64,000 nucleotides of DNA from Helicobacteraceae bacterium (GTDB lineage Bacteria; Campylobacterota; Campylobacteria; Campylobacterales; Sulfurimonadaceae), in the NCBI GenBank assembly GCA_027038835.1, contig JALWGC010000008.1, positions 1 to 64,000 of the forward strand, read 5' to 3'. The notes under the pieces were generated by a model, which was not told the origin of the DNA, made no database searches, and saw nothing but the letters and a program-made list of their open reading frames with translations. The position numbers and the translations under genes are program-made. Every line of letters begins with the position of its first letter. Position 1 is the first letter of the stretch. Positions 13,961-23,422 of the stretch are shown one piece after another.

Positions 13961-16535
13961 TTATTTACTTCTGTTTTTTTTGACACTCTCTTCTCTTTAT
14001 GGAAATTATAGTCGCGAAAATAAACTAGACCACGTCGTATTACAGCTTCATTGGCGTTACACCTACGATTTCGCCGGCTTTATCATGGCCAAAGAGAAAG
14101 GGTTTTACAAAGATGCCGGGCTTGATGTCAAGCTTAGAGAGTATAGATACGGAATGGACATAGAAAAGGAGGTTTTGGAGGGGAGAGCGAATTACGGCAT
14201 ATACAATTCGAAAATTTTGCTCGATTATCTACGCGGAAAACCACTAAAGCTTTTGGCGTCTTTTTTCAAACGCTCCGCGCTGGTTATCGTCGCTCAACCC
14301 GAGATAAAAACGCTTTTGGACCTCAAAGGCAAAACCGTCATGGGGGGAACGAAAAAAGATTTCATCATCAACTTCCAACCCTATTTCGAAAAGTACGGTT
14401 TGCATGTAAATGACATCAAAATCGTTCCCCATTCCTACCGTATAGATGAATTTGTACAAAAGAAAGTGGATGCGATGACCGCTTTTTTTTCCAACGAAAT
14501 CATAAAGCTTCGTGAAGCGGGTGTTCCTTTTACCGTATTTGACCCCAGCGAAGACAACTTGTTCGTGATGCAACTCGAGCTTTTTACCACACAAAACGAG
14601 TACAAGCACCACAAGGAAAGAACGGAAGATTTCATAAAAGCTTCCATCAAAGGGTGGGAGTACGTTTTCGCTCATCAGCAAGAGAGTATAGAGACTATCT
14701 ATAAAAAATACAATCCAAACCATCTAAGTAAGGAAGATATAGCCAAAGAAGCCAAAGCGGTCGAAAAGATGATACTCCCATATACATACGAAATAGGAAG
14801 CATCGATAAAAGTTTTTTGAAAAAACAATCAAAACTTTTTGAAAAATATTACGACATCGAAGTGCATAAACCGCTTGAGGATTACATCTACGACCCTTAC
14901 AAACCCGATACTTTGAAACTCACATACAAAGAGACGCAATATATAAAAAAGCATAAAAACGTGCCTTTGTGTGTCTATAAAGATTGGCTTCCCATAGATG
15001 ATTTGATAAAAGGGAAGCAAAGCGGTATCATGGGAGATATCTATGCGAAAATCGCTCAAAAAACTGGCTTGCGCTTTACGTATGTCGGTGTAGGCGATAT
15101 TCAAGAGTTTTACGATGCACTCAAGAATCGCAAGTGTAAAATCATTTCGGTTACTACACCGAGTTTGGCAAAAGCGTACAACCTTTTTTCTACCGATGTT
15201 TTCATGCAGAGTAGTTTTACCGTTTTGACCGCTTTGGACAAATCGTTTGTCAAAAATCCATATACACTACGAAAGAAAAAACTACTTGTAAGAAGTCATT
15301 TTGCAAAAAGTTATCTCGAGCGGATATATCCTTATTTGCAAATCACCTTCGAAAACGACCCGAAAAAGATGGCACAAGAGGTGATAAACGGCGAGAGTTA
15401 CGGCATTATAACATTCGATGAAAAAGCGGATTATTTCATAGACAAGTATGGAAACGGCAAATTGAAAGTGGGTGGTTTCTTGGCAAAACACAGACCCGTA
15501 CAAGCGGTCGTAGGAACAGTCAAAAGCGAGCCGGTTTTAGCTTCTATCATCAACAAAGCTTTGCAGTCGATATCGAAAAAAGAATTGGACAATATAGTCA
15601 ATAGCTGGCGGCTGACTCGCTACCATAAAGAGACCGACTATACGCTGCTTTTTGAGATTTTAGGCGTTTTTCTCGTAATCATCGCGATTATGTGGTACTA
15701 TCAGAGAAAGATAAAATGGCTCAATCAGGAACTTGAAAAGACAGTCGAGAAAAAAACGAAAGAACTGCGGGAGTTGAACGAACAACTCGAAGCGCTCGTG
15801 AAGCAAAAAGTCGAAGAGATAGTCCAAAAAGACAGAATCCTCGCCGTACAATCAAAACAGGCTGTGATGGGTGAGATGATAACGATGATAGCCCATCAAT
15901 GGAGGCAACCGCTCAATACCTTGACACTACAGATATCGAACTTGCAGCTAAGAAGAATGATGGGGGAGGTTGTCGATTTGGACGAATACGACAAAACGCT
16001 CGAACAAATCAGCAAAACCATCAATTATCTTTCCGAAACTATCGATGATTTTCAAACTTTTTTCCATCCCGATAGAGAGTTGAATTTCGTCGATTTGAAA
16101 GAAGTGGTGCAAAAAGCGGTCAATTTCGTTTTACCGAGAATCAAAAGCGACGACGTCGAGATACTGATCGATATCGAAGACAAAGAGGCGATGACCAACG
16201 TTTATGTAAACGAACTTATACAGATACTTTTGAATCTTTTGAACAACGCCATAGACGCTTTGGAGGAGTGCGATAAAGAGGAGAAAAAGATAAATATAAG
16301 TGCCCGTCAAGAAGAAGACACCATACAGATTTTCGTCAAGGATACCGCTTGCGGTATAGATGAAGAGATTGTCGAGAGATTGTTCGAGCCATATTTCAGT
16401 ACCAAAGGGAAAAACGGTACGGGGCTTGGGTTGTACATGAGTCAGATGATCATTCAAAAACAGTTCGGCGGAGAGATTCGGGTGGAATCTTCGAAAGAGG
16501 GAAGTACTTTCATAGTAGAGTTTACGAAATTCTAA
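13947..16535 (+). CDS. Orphan sensor histidine kinase with NMT1-like and SBP3-like periplasmic domains
   Basis: The 862-residue protein has a signal sequence (about 1-20). An NMT1/ThiY-like substrate-binding domain follows (about 28-290; LQLHWRYTYDFAGFIMAKEKGFYKDAG is split here only by function). Next come a second solute-binding domain of the SBP_bac_3 type (about 320-560), a membrane helix (about 565-585), a coiled coil and a kinase. His650 lies in the H-box AHQWRQPLNTL. The N-box (NLLNNAIDAL), DTACGIDEE and GTGLGLY motifs complete a HisKA-type kinase. No response regulator is adjacent. GTG 13947 fits GGGG 4 bases upstream; TTG 13953 is an alternative. NMT1 domains elsewhere bind pyrimidine thiamin precursors or sulfonates, so the ligand may be of that kind (inference). 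Confidence 0.9.
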   Translation: MRLRSYLLLFFLTLSSLYGNYSRENKLDHVVLQLHWRYTYDFAGFIMAKEKGFYKDAGLDVKLREYRYGMDIEKEVLEGRANYGIYNSKILLDYLRGKPLKLLASFFKRSALVIVAQPEIKTLLDLKGKTVMGGTKKDFIINFQPYFEKYGLHVNDIKIVPHSYRIDEFVQKKVDAMTAFFSNEIIKLREAGVPFTVFDPSEDNLFVMQLELFTTQNEYKHHKERTEDFIKASIKGWEYVFAHQQESIETIYKKYNPNHLSKEDIAKEAKAVEKMILPYTYEIGSIDKSFLKKQSKLFEKYYDIEVHKPLEDYIYDPYKPDTLKLTYKETQYIKKHKNVPLCVYKDWLPIDDLIKGKQSGIMGDIYAKIAQKTGLRFTYVGVGDIQEFYDALKNRKCKIISVTTPSLAKAYNLFSTDVFMQSSFTVLTALDKSFVKNPYTLRKKKLLVRSHFAKSYLERIYPYLQITFENDPKKMAQEVINGESYGIITFDEKADYFIDKYGNGKLKVGGFLAKHRPVQAVVGTVKSEPVLASIINKALQSISKKELDNIVNSWRLTRYHKETDYTLLFEILGVFLVIIAIMWYYQRKIKWLNQELEKTVEKKTKELRELNEQLEALVKQKVEEIVQKDRILAVQSKQAVMGEMITMIAHQWRQPLNTLTLQISNLQLRRMMGEVVDLDEYDKTLEQISKTINYLSETIDDFQTFFHPDRELNFVDLKEVVQKAVNFVLPRIKSDDVEILIDIEDKEAMTNVYVNELIQILLNLLNNAIDALEECDKEEKKINISARQEEDTIQIFVKDTACGIDEEIVERLFEPYFSTKGKNGTGLGLYMSQMIIQKQFGGEIRVESSKEGSTFIVEFTKF

Positions 16536-17323
16536 TAGGAAAAAATCTCTTTCATCGAATTGTAGATATCTTCTTTGGCGAATTTTCCTTGCAAGAAAAG
16601 CTCGTTGGCAAGTACACCTTGTCCCAAAAGCATATCCGAACCGTCTTTGTATGGAATGTCGAGTTTTTTCGCTGCTTGTAAAAAGGGTGTGAGTTTTCCG
16701 TATATCGCATCGGCAGCGTAGCGGGATCGTTCCAAAACAGGGATGAGGAGCTCTTTTGGAGCGGGAAGTGCATCGTCGTCAAGTCCGGCACTCGTGGTGT
16801 TGAGAACAAGATCGAAAGGTTTTGGAGTGAAGCTTTCCCAAGTGTGGGTTAGTGCGCCGAGATTGGTAAAAAACGGAAGTCTGGCAGCACTTCTGTTGAG
16901 TACTTCGACATCCAACCCCTCTTGTAAAAAACGCATCACAAGTGCTTTTGCCGTTCCTCCAGCTCCCAAAACCAACACCTTTTTTATTCCCTTGAACTCC
17001 GAAATAGCGAACATAAATCCATCGGCATCCGTGTTGTAGCCTATGAGTTTATCGTCACGTTTGACGATGGTGTTGACCACTTTGACCTCTTTTGCAAAAC
17101 CGACAACTTCATCACAAGCTTCATATGCCGCTTCTTTATGGGGGATGGTAACGTTTATGCCACTTAGACCGAGAGAAAGGAATTTTTCCCTTAGTTGCGC
17201 TCCATCTTTTAGACAATAGCGCACATAGCAAGCGTCGATGCCTAAATCTTCAAACACTTTGTTGTGCATAAGCGGGCTTTTGGAGTGTGCCACCGGATTG
17301 CCGAATATCGCAAAAAGTTTCAT
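16532..17323 (-). CDS. aroE: Shikimate dehydrogenase
   Basis: The 263-residue protein begins FAIFGNPVAHSKSPLMHN and has NVTIPHKEAA (catalytic Lys), NTDADGF and the NADP-binding VLGAGGTAKAL. It reduces 3-dehydroshikimate to shikimate in aromatic amino-acid synthesis. The start overlaps the trpE stop by one base (TGATG), so both are made from one message. Its stop overlaps the stop of the convergent sensor kinase by four bases, leaving no room for a terminator. Length and motifs are normal. Confidence 0.96.
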   Translation of the reverse strand: MKLFAIFGNPVAHSKSPLMHNKVFEDLGIDACYVRYCLKDGAQLREKFLSLGLSGINVTIPHKEAAYEACDEVVGFAKEVKVVNTIVKRDDKLIGYNTDADGFMFAISEFKGIKKVLVLGAGGTAKALVMRFLQEGLDVEVLNRSAARLPFFTNLGALTHTWESFTPKPFDLVLNTTSAGLDDDALPAPKELLIPVLERSRYAADAIYGKLTPFLQAAKKLDIPYKDGSDMLLGQGVLANELFLQGKFAKEDIYNSMKEIFSY

Positions 17324-18729
17324 CAGTCCAAATCTTTGAGTGAGCTAATGAGCGCTCCAAGCTTGTTGTTGACTTCGAGGTACTCGAGTTCTTCTTGGCT
17401 GTCGGCGACCACTCCCGCACCGGCTTGCAGTATGACGCTATGTGGTTTGACCATCGCAGTTCTGATGGTTATGGCGCTGTCCATATTTCCATCGAATCCG
17501 AAGTAACCGATAGCACCGCTGTAAAAACCGCGTTTTAACCCTTCGAACTGTGCTATGAGCTCCATCGCACGAATTTTCGGAGCACCGGTCATCGTTCCGG
17601 CGGTGAAGGTTGCTTTGAAGAGGTCGAACATATCTTTGTCGTCATCGAGTTCGGCTACGACATCGCTGACGATGTGCATAACGTGGGAGTAGCGCTCGAT
17701 GTGCATCATATCTTCGACTTTGACCGTACCGACTTTGGCCACGCGTCCGACGTCGTTTCTCCCCAAGTCGATAAGCATCAAGTGTTCGGCAAGCTCTTTT
17801 GGGTCGTTTAGAAGCTCTAGTTCGAGTTCTTTGTCTTTTTCTTCGGTTTTCCCCCGTTTTCTCGTTCCGGCGATCGGGCGAAGAAGTATCTTGCCGTCTT
17901 TTAGACGCACCATGACTTCGGGAGAGCTGCCGACTATATTGAACCCTTCATACTCGAGTAGGTACATATACGGAGAAGGATTTTTGGTGCGTAGAACTCT
18001 ATAGAAACTAAACGGATCGACTTCGACGTTTCTGGTAAATCGGTTGGTCATCAAAATCTGAAAGACATCGCCGCTTTTTATCATCTCTTTGGAGTTTCGA
18101 ACCATCGTGAAAAACTCCTCTTTGGAAAAAGCGAAACTCCCTTCGTCGCTCCCTTTGTTTTTGCGAAGCGGCAGGTAGCGGTAGGTCGATTTCAATTCTC
18201 GTTCTATATTGTCGAAATGTTTCTGTTCGATCTCGTCTATGGTGGTCAATAGGGTGATTTTATGGTCTTTGTGGGAATAAACAAGGATGAATTTCGGCAA
18301 TATCAGATCGAGGTCGGGTGTATGAAGTTCATCTTTTAGCTCTTGCATGAAAGGTTGAAGGACGGGCTCGAAAACTTTGACCATATCGTAACCGATATAG
18401 CCTATGAAGCCATCGACATACCCTATGCCAAGCTCTGTAGATACCTCTTTGTAGAGTTGCGTGTCTATCTGGGCGTAGTAACGTTTGAGAAACTCGAAAG
18501 GGGAAAGCTCTACAATGTGTTTCTTCCCTTGCGCATCGGTGTAGAAAGTCATGTCGTTGATGTACTGGAGTCTTTCTCTGGCACCGACACAGATGAAACT
18601 GTAGTTGCCGTTACATCCATCGGCACTCTCGAAGAGGTATATAACCTCTTGCGCGAAAAGAGATTTTATTTTCGCATAAACCGCTATCGGGGCGAATTGG
18701 TCGAGTAGAAACTGTCTGGAGTGTATCAA
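17323..18729 (-). CDS. trpE: Anthranilate synthase component I
   Basis: The 468-residue chorismate-binding enzyme has RPIAGTRKRG, LIDLGRNDVGRVAKVG and FTAGTMTGAPKIRAME, all catalytic-domain motifs. Near the N-terminus, YLFESADG resembles the LLES tryptophan-binding motif of TrpE, favouring TrpE over PabB. It makes anthranilate from chorismate with ammonia from a glutamine amidotransferase (TrpG), which is not encoded nearby. The start is TTG with AGGAG about 5 bases upstream. It lies between the SPOR and aroE genes, which in Campylobacter are adjacent, so it was added or lost in one of the lineages. Confidence 0.88.
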   Translation of the reverse strand: MIHSRQFLLDQFAPIAVYAKIKSLFAQEVIYLFESADGCNGNYSFICVGARERLQYINDMTFYTDAQGKKHIVELSPFEFLKRYYAQIDTQLYKEVSTELGIGYVDGFIGYIGYDMVKVFEPVLQPFMQELKDELHTPDLDLILPKFILVYSHKDHKITLLTTIDEIEQKHFDNIERELKSTYRYLPLRKNKGSDEGSFAFSKEEFFTMVRNSKEMIKSGDVFQILMTNRFTRNVEVDPFSFYRVLRTKNPSPYMYLLEYEGFNIVGSSPEVMVRLKDGKILLRPIAGTRKRGKTEEKDKELELELLNDPKELAEHLMLIDLGRNDVGRVAKVGTVKVEDMMHIERYSHVMHIVSDVVAELDDDKDMFDLFKATFTAGTMTGAPKIRAMELIAQFEGLKRGFYSGAIGYFGFDGNMDSAITIRTAMVKPHSVILQAGAGVVADSQEELEYLEVNNKLGALISSLKDLD

Positions 18730-18742
18730 TCTTTCTCCTGCT

Positions 18743-19435
18743 TTATAGTTTTGTCAAAAACGCATCTTTAACTATACGTTTTCTGATATTTCTCAAAGCG
18801 TTTCTTGCTTCTTTTTCCGTTCGAAACGGTCCAACAAGTACTTTGGTGATGGTTCTACCGTTTACGCTGGTTTTGTGGTAACGGTAGTCGTAACCGTTGT
18901 TTTTGATAGAAGCGAGAAATTTCTTGTTCGGTTCGTATCTTGTAAAAGAGCCGACTTGAACGTAGTATCTTCCACTTGGAGCCGCTTTTTGATGGGTTTG
19001 TTTCGGTGCAGGTTTTGGTTTTGGCTTGACGTGCTGCACTTTTTTGCTTACTTTTGGCTTTGGTTGTTCGACGACAACTTTTTGGGCTTCTATCTGTTCG
19101 ACGACAGGTTCTTTTACAGGGGTGTTTTCTTTTAGCTTTTTGGCGATTTTGTCGAGTTTTTCATTTTCACTCTCGCCCCCTTCGTCTATCACTTCGACAT
19201 CTTCGAACAGCGGTTCTTCTTTTGGCTCTTGGGCTTTGGAGAGCTCTTTTTGCGGTTTAGGCGGGAGTGCGCTTTGCGGGAGGTTCTCTTGACTTTCGTC
19301 ACTGAGTGAATTCATCAGCAGCACGACGATAATAAGGATGATTCCAAGTGTCGCGACAGCGAGTATTATCTTTTTGCTTCCGCCTTTGTTGTTCTTGTTG
19401 AGAATGATATCTCCAAGTTCGTTTCTCTCTTCCAT
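18743..19435 (-). CDS. SPOR-domain membrane protein
   Basis: The 230-residue protein has a short cytoplasmic start, one membrane helix (about 22-43), a long Lys/Pro/Glu/Gln-rich linker (about 45-150) and a C-terminal SPOR domain (RYYVQVGSFTRYEPN through LVGPFRTEKEARNALR). SPOR domains bind denuded glycan strands at the septum, so the protein probably localises to the division site and resembles DedD/FtsN in layout. It follows DUF1882 in the same order as in Campylobacter. The trpE start lies 13 bases after its stop. Confidence 0.9.
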   Translation of the reverse strand: MEERNELGDIILNKNNKGGSKKIILAVATLGIILIIVVLLMNSLSDESQENLPQSALPPKPQKELSKAQEPKEEPLFEDVEVIDEGGESENEKLDKIAKKLKENTPVKEPVVEQIEAQKVVVEQPKPKVSKKVQHVKPKPKPAPKQTHQKAAPSGRYYVQVGSFTRYEPNKKFLASIKNNGYDYRYHKTSVNGRTITKVLVGPFRTEKEARNALRNIRKRIVKDAFLTKL

Positions 19436-19489
19436 TTTTCGCTCCCTTGTTTTGCTTCTATGATGCTGTTACTTTAGCAACAATCATTC

Positions 19490-20032
19490 CTACATATGTT
19501 TCGACCAAGATGCACCGCGCTCTTTAGCGTACACTTCGTAAGGAAGGACTAAGATGTTGTACTCTCTTGGCATATCGTCGTTTGGAAACATTCTCCACTG
19601 TTTTGGGAGTTTCGCACCCAGTTTCATACTCAAAAGTTTTCCAAGTTGAATCGCTTCTGGGAGTGTAGTATGCCCCTTGTGCACATAGAGATGCAGATGC
19701 CCTTCGGTTTTGCTTTTGTATGCAGTGAAGTTGATGAATCCTTCTTCGCGTAAAAGAAGTTGCGCTCTGTGATAGAATCGCTCAGGGTCTCTTCCGTTGT
19801 AATCGAAAACGATGTTTTCCACCTTTTCGTGCTTGTTGATAAGCGAGTGAGCGACCATGATCTCTTTTTTCAGATGCCTGTTGATGACGGACTGGGTGAG
19901 CATCTCATCTACACGTTCGAACTTGTTGTAAAAAGTTCTCCCTTTGTAGGTGATTTTGTCAACCACCGAATCGCGCTTGATCCAGTAGTGGTCGTTGATG
20001 ATTTTTATCAGTTTCATATCCATCGCCGTCAT
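19490..20032 (-). CDS. DUF1882 protein, conserved in Campylobacterota
   Basis: The 180-residue soluble protein matches what I recall as DUF1882, a family found in epsilonproteobacteria downstream of glyA. Visible features are an N-terminal [11 protein letters not shown] segment and a core [12 protein letters not shown]. The C-terminal half (lines such as [14 protein letters not shown] and [15 protein letters not shown]) looks like a nucleic-acid primase-related fold in length and polarity, but I cannot support that. AAAGG six bases upstream sets the start. No function is known. It is 15 bases from the glyA stop, so in the same transcript. Confidence 0.8.
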   Translation of the reverse strand: MTAMDMKLIKIINDHYWIKRDSVVDKITYKGRTFYNKFERVDEMLTQSVINRHLKKEIMVAHSLINKHEKVENIVFDYNGRDPERFYHRAQLLLREEGFINFTAYKSKTEGHLHLYVHKGHTTLPEAIQLGKLLSMKLGAKLPKQWRMFPNDDMPREYNILVLPYEVYAKERGASWSKHM

Positions 20033-20047
20033 AACAAGCCTTTAGTA

Positions 20048-21295
20048 TTAGTAAGTCGGTTGGTTGTAAATCACGAACTTGTGTGCAAGCTCTGTAAGCT
20101 CTTGTTTTATTTTCTTTTGTAGTTCGGTGTTTTCGATATCGTCAAGAACATCGGCGATGCGGTTGGCGATAAGTTCGAACTCGGCTTCTTTCATACCTCT
20201 TGAGGTAAGAGCCGGAGAACCGATACGGATCCCGGAAGTTACAAACGGGCTTCTCGTCTCACCCGGAACGGTGTTTTTGTTGACGGTGATTCCGGCGTTT
20301 CCAAGTGCCGCGTCGGCGTCTTTTCCGCTGAAATCTTTGTTAAGGAAACTGACAAGGACGAGGTGGTTGTCCGTACCTCCGCTAACCACGTCGTAACCGC
20401 GTTTTATAAGCACTTCCGCTAGTACCGATGCGTTTTTCTTCACTTGCTTGGCATACTCTTTCCATTCAGGGGAGAGGTTGTGTTTGAAACCGACCGCTTT
20501 GGCGGCGATGACATGAACAAGTGGTCCCCCTTGGAGTCCCGGGAAGATGGCGGAGTTGATTTTTTTGGCGATATCTTCGTCGTTGGTCATAATCATACCG
20601 CCTCTCGGTCCTGCCAAAGTTTTGTGTGTCGTTGTCGTAACGACGTCCGCGTAAGGGAACGGACTTGGGTGCTCACCGGCACAAACGAGCCCTGCGATGT
20701 GAGCGATGTCGGCAAAGAGGATAGCTCCGACTTCATCTGCGATTTCGCGGAATTTTTTGAAATCTATCTCTCTGGCATACGCACTTGCACCACAGACGAT
20801 GATTTTTGGTTGAACGATTTTTGCGATGTCGAGCACTCTGTCGTAGTTGATGCGCCCGTCAAGCTCGACGCCGTATGTGAAGCTTGAGTAGTTTTTACCC
20901 GAAAAACTCGGTTTGCTTCCGTGCGTGAGGTGCCCGCCATGGCTTAAATCCATCCCCAAGATTTTATCGCCCGCTTTGAGAAGTGCGGCGTAAACCGCAC
21001 CGTTTGCTTGGCTGCCGGAGTGTGGCTGGACGTTGACATGTTCGCAGTTGAAGAGTTTTTTCGCTCTGTCGATTGCAAGTTGTTCGACCGCATCGGCGTA
21101 GTCGCATCCGCCGTAGTAGCGTTTGTTCGGGTAACCTTCGGCGTATTTGTTGGTGAAGACGCTGCCCATCGCTTCCATGACTGCCGGAAGAGTGAAGTTT
21201 TCACTCGCTATCATCTCCAAGTGGTCGGTCTGTCGCTCGAGCTCTTTTTCGCATAGCTCGTAAATTTCACTGTCGAATTCTTTTAAAAAACTCAT
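20048..21295 (-). CDS. glyA: Serine hydroxymethyltransferase
   Basis: The 415-residue PLP enzyme contains [15 protein letters not shown], in which the Lys holds pyridoxal phosphate. It interconverts serine and glycine while charging tetrahydrofolate with a one-carbon unit. It fits the serA gene elsewhere in the window (serine source) and pdxJ/pdxA (cofactor source). AAGGA lies about 10 bases upstream of the ATG and a TATAAT lies at 21331-21336 in the 112-base gap behind lysS, so it can be transcribed independently of lysS. Length is normal. Confidence 0.97.
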   Translation of the reverse strand: MSFLKEFDSEIYELCEKELERQTDHLEMIASENFTLPAVMEAMGSVFTNKYAEGYPNKRYYGGCDYADAVEQLAIDRAKKLFNCEHVNVQPHSGSQANGAVYAALLKAGDKILGMDLSHGGHLTHGSKPSFSGKNYSSFTYGVELDGRINYDRVLDIAKIVQPKIIVCGASAYAREIDFKKFREIADEVGAILFADIAHIAGLVCAGEHPSPFPYADVVTTTTHKTLAGPRGGMIMTNDEDIAKKINSAIFPGLQGGPLVHVIAAKAVGFKHNLSPEWKEYAKQVKKNASVLAEVLIKRGYDVVSGGTDNHLVLVSFLNKDFSGKDADAALGNAGITVNKNTVPGETRSPFVTSGIRIGSPALTSRGMKEAEFELIANRIADVLDDIENTELQKKIKQELTELAHKFVIYNQPTY

Positions 21296-21330
21296 CTGTG
21301 GTTGTCCTTGTGGTTTGATAATTGTTAGCG

Positions 21331-21336
21331 ATTATA
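21331..21336 (-). promoter_or_regulatory. Probable -10 box for the glyA operon
   Basis: On the minus strand a perfect TATAAT lies about 36 bases before the glyA start codon, in an AT-rich gap that contains no gene. No convincing -35 is seen. The same gap, next to the lysS stop, has runs of C and T on the minus strand with only a weak 4-bp hairpin, so lysS may partly read through into glyA. Confidence 0.5.
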
Positions 21337-21407
21337 CAGAAAATTTGATAATAATTGACTGAAAATAGGAGAAAATAAAAAAAGGGGAAGTGGGGAAAAG
21401 GGGAGGT

Positions 21408-22934
21408 TCACTCCTCTTTTTCCTCCATATCGAGTAGGGAAAGCTCCTCTTTGAGCGGTTTCATCGCAGGGAAAAGCAAAACGTCTCTGATGGTGTGCTG
21501 GTTGGTTAGTAGCATCACCAAACGATCCATCCCTATCCCTTGCCCGGCGGTCGGTGCCATGCCGTAACTTAGCGCTTCGACGAAGTCGGTATCCATGTGG
21601 TGCGCTTCGTCGTCTCCGGCATCTTTCGCGGCTACTTGCGCTTTGAAACGCTCATACTGATCGACGGGGTCGTTGAGCTCGCTAAATGCGTTGGCTATTT
21701 CCCGTCCGCCGATAAAAAGCTCGAAACGCTGCGTGATTTCGGGGTGTTGGTCATCACGTCTGGCAAGCGGAGAGATATCGACCGGGTATTCGGTGATGAA
21801 AGTTGGGTTTATGAGTTTTTCTTCGACGAATTCGTCGAAAAGTTCCCCTTGCAGCTGACCTAGGGTGAGGTTTTCGCTCACTTCGATATTGTGCTCTTTC
21901 AAATATGCCAATATTTTCTCTTTGTCGTTGACGATCTCTTCGGGGACGCCACCGATTTCACTCAAAGATTTTATAAGCGGAATCTCTCTAAATTCATTGA
22001 AGTCGATCTCCATATCTCCATAAGGGAGGATTTTAGGCAAATTGAGATGATCGAACAGATAGTCGAAATACTCTTTTGTCAGTTCGATAAGGTCTTTGTA
22101 GGTTTTGTACGCCCAGTAAAATTCGATCGAGGTAAACTCCGGATTGTGCGTTGCGTCCATCCCTTCGTTTCTGAAGTTTCTGTTTATCTCGAAAACCGCT
22201 TCGAATCCGCCGACGATAAGGCGCTTGAGATAAAGCTCAGGTGCGATACGCAGGTATCTGTCCACCCCAAGAGCGTTGTGGTGGGTAACAAACGGCTTGG
22301 CGTTCGCACCGCCGGGAATGGGGTGCATCATCGGAGTTTCGACTTCCAAGAACCCTTTTTCTTCGAAAAAGCGGCGTGTGAGCGAGATGACTTGAGAGCG
22401 AATTTTGAACGTTTTTCGCACTTCCGCATTCATAATGAGATCGAGATAGCGTTTACGGTAGCGAATCTCTTTGTCGGTGATGCCGTGGAACTTTTCAGGA
22501 AGGGGTGCGACCGATTTGGTAAGGAGTTTGAAACTGTCCGCATGGAGACTAAGCTCCCCTTTGCCCGTAACGAAAGGATACCCGCCCACTTCGACGATAT
22601 CGCCCACTTCGACAAGTTTTTTGAAGATGTCGTTGTAGAACCCTTCTGGAAGGTTGTCGCGTGCGACATAGACTTGCAGCATACCGCTCTCGTCTTCGAT
22701 TTTTATAAAGCTCGCTTTCCCCATGATACGAAGGAACTTTATGCGTCCCGCTACGATATAGTGACGGTTTTCGTCCCGTTTGTTCTCCAAGTGCTCGACA
22801 TCGCTGTTGACATTTAGAAACTTCTCTACCGTCGCGTTTCTTTGGGAGTCGTTAGAGTAAGGGTTGAACCCCAGTTCTTTTAGCTTTTGTGCTTTTTCTA
22901 TACGTTGTTGGACATATTTGTTTGATAGTGGCAA
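21408..22934 (-). CDS. lysS: Lysyl-tRNA synthetase (class II)
   Basis: The 508-residue enzyme has an N-terminal OB-fold anticodon domain (about 60-160). The class II catalytic domain has motif 2 ([20 protein letters not shown]) and motif 3 ([20 protein letters not shown]). It charges the tRNA-Lys also encoded in this window. It sits between fur (12 bases upstream) and glyA, the order I recall in Campylobacter. Length is typical; C-terminal acidic tail is short. Confidence 0.98.
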   Translation of the reverse strand: MPLSNKYVQQRIEKAQKLKELGFNPYSNDSQRNATVEKFLNVNSDVEHLENKRDENRHYIVAGRIKFLRIMGKASFIKIEDESGMLQVYVARDNLPEGFYNDIFKKLVEVGDIVEVGGYPFVTGKGELSLHADSFKLLTKSVAPLPEKFHGITDKEIRYRKRYLDLIMNAEVRKTFKIRSQVISLTRRFFEEKGFLEVETPMMHPIPGGANAKPFVTHHNALGVDRYLRIAPELYLKRLIVGGFEAVFEINRNFRNEGMDATHNPEFTSIEFYWAYKTYKDLIELTKEYFDYLFDHLNLPKILPYGDMEIDFNEFREIPLIKSLSEIGGVPEEIVNDKEKILAYLKEHNIEVSENLTLGQLQGELFDEFVEEKLINPTFITEYPVDISPLARRDDQHPEITQRFELFIGGREIANAFSELNDPVDQYERFKAQVAAKDAGDDEAHHMDTDFVEALSYGMAPTAGQGIGMDRLVMLLTNQHTIRDVLLFPAMKPLKEELSLLDMEEKEE

Positions 22935-22946
22935 TCTACTTCCTTT

Positions 22947-23420
22947 TCATTGATTGTTTTTTTGGCAGTTTTGACATAGACCGTAAATCTGCATCGAGTG
23001 GTCTTTCATCAAAAAACCGTGCTCTTGGGCGATTTTTTCTTGACGTTTTTCTATCTCTTCATCGACAAATTCGGTAATCTCGCCACATTCGGTACATATC
23101 ATGTGGTCGTGGTGCTCTTTCGTACCTAGTTCGTATTTTTTCCCTTGTGCACCAAAAGAGAGCGAGGTTACGATGTCGGAATCCTCAAGAAGCGAGAGAG
23201 TTCTATAGACCGTCGCGATACCTACTTTTATATCGGGATGGCGCTCTTGAATGAGTCTGTGAAGCGCTTCTGGAGTGAGATGTCCGTCGCTGTCGTAGAG
23301 AGCTTTGAGAATCATTTCTCTTTGGAGAGTGAATTTCAAAGCGTTCTTTTTGAGGATTTTTTTGAATTGCTCCAAAAGCGTTTCGTATTCAAGCGTGTTT
23401 GCCGAAAAGTTCTTTTGCAT
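22947..23420 (-). CDS. fur: Ferric uptake regulator
   Basis: The 157-residue regulator has the winged-helix motif IKVGIATVYRTLSLLE (DNA recognition), the regulatory metal site around HHDHMIC and two zinc Cys pairs (CTEC and CQNC). Fur represses iron-uptake genes when bound to Fe(II). It lies 2 bases after cvpA and 12 bases before lysS in a tight run. Family sub-type (Fur rather than PerR or Zur) is judged from the His-rich HHDH and the synteny, so PerR-like behaviour is not excluded. Confidence 0.92.
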   Translation of the reverse strand: MQKNFSANTLEYETLLEQFKKILKKNALKFTLQREMILKALYDSDGHLTPEALHRLIQERHPDIKVGIATVYRTLSLLEDSDIVTSLSFGAQGKKYELGTKEHHDHMICTECGEITEFVDEEIEKRQEKIAQEHGFLMKDHSMQIYGLCQNCQKNNQ

Positions 23421-23422
23421 CG

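Noticed and set aside
21891-22817. A 308-residue plus-strand frame opposite lysS
   Set aside because: Antisense to a clear lysyl-tRNA synthetase; no ribosome-binding site or motif.
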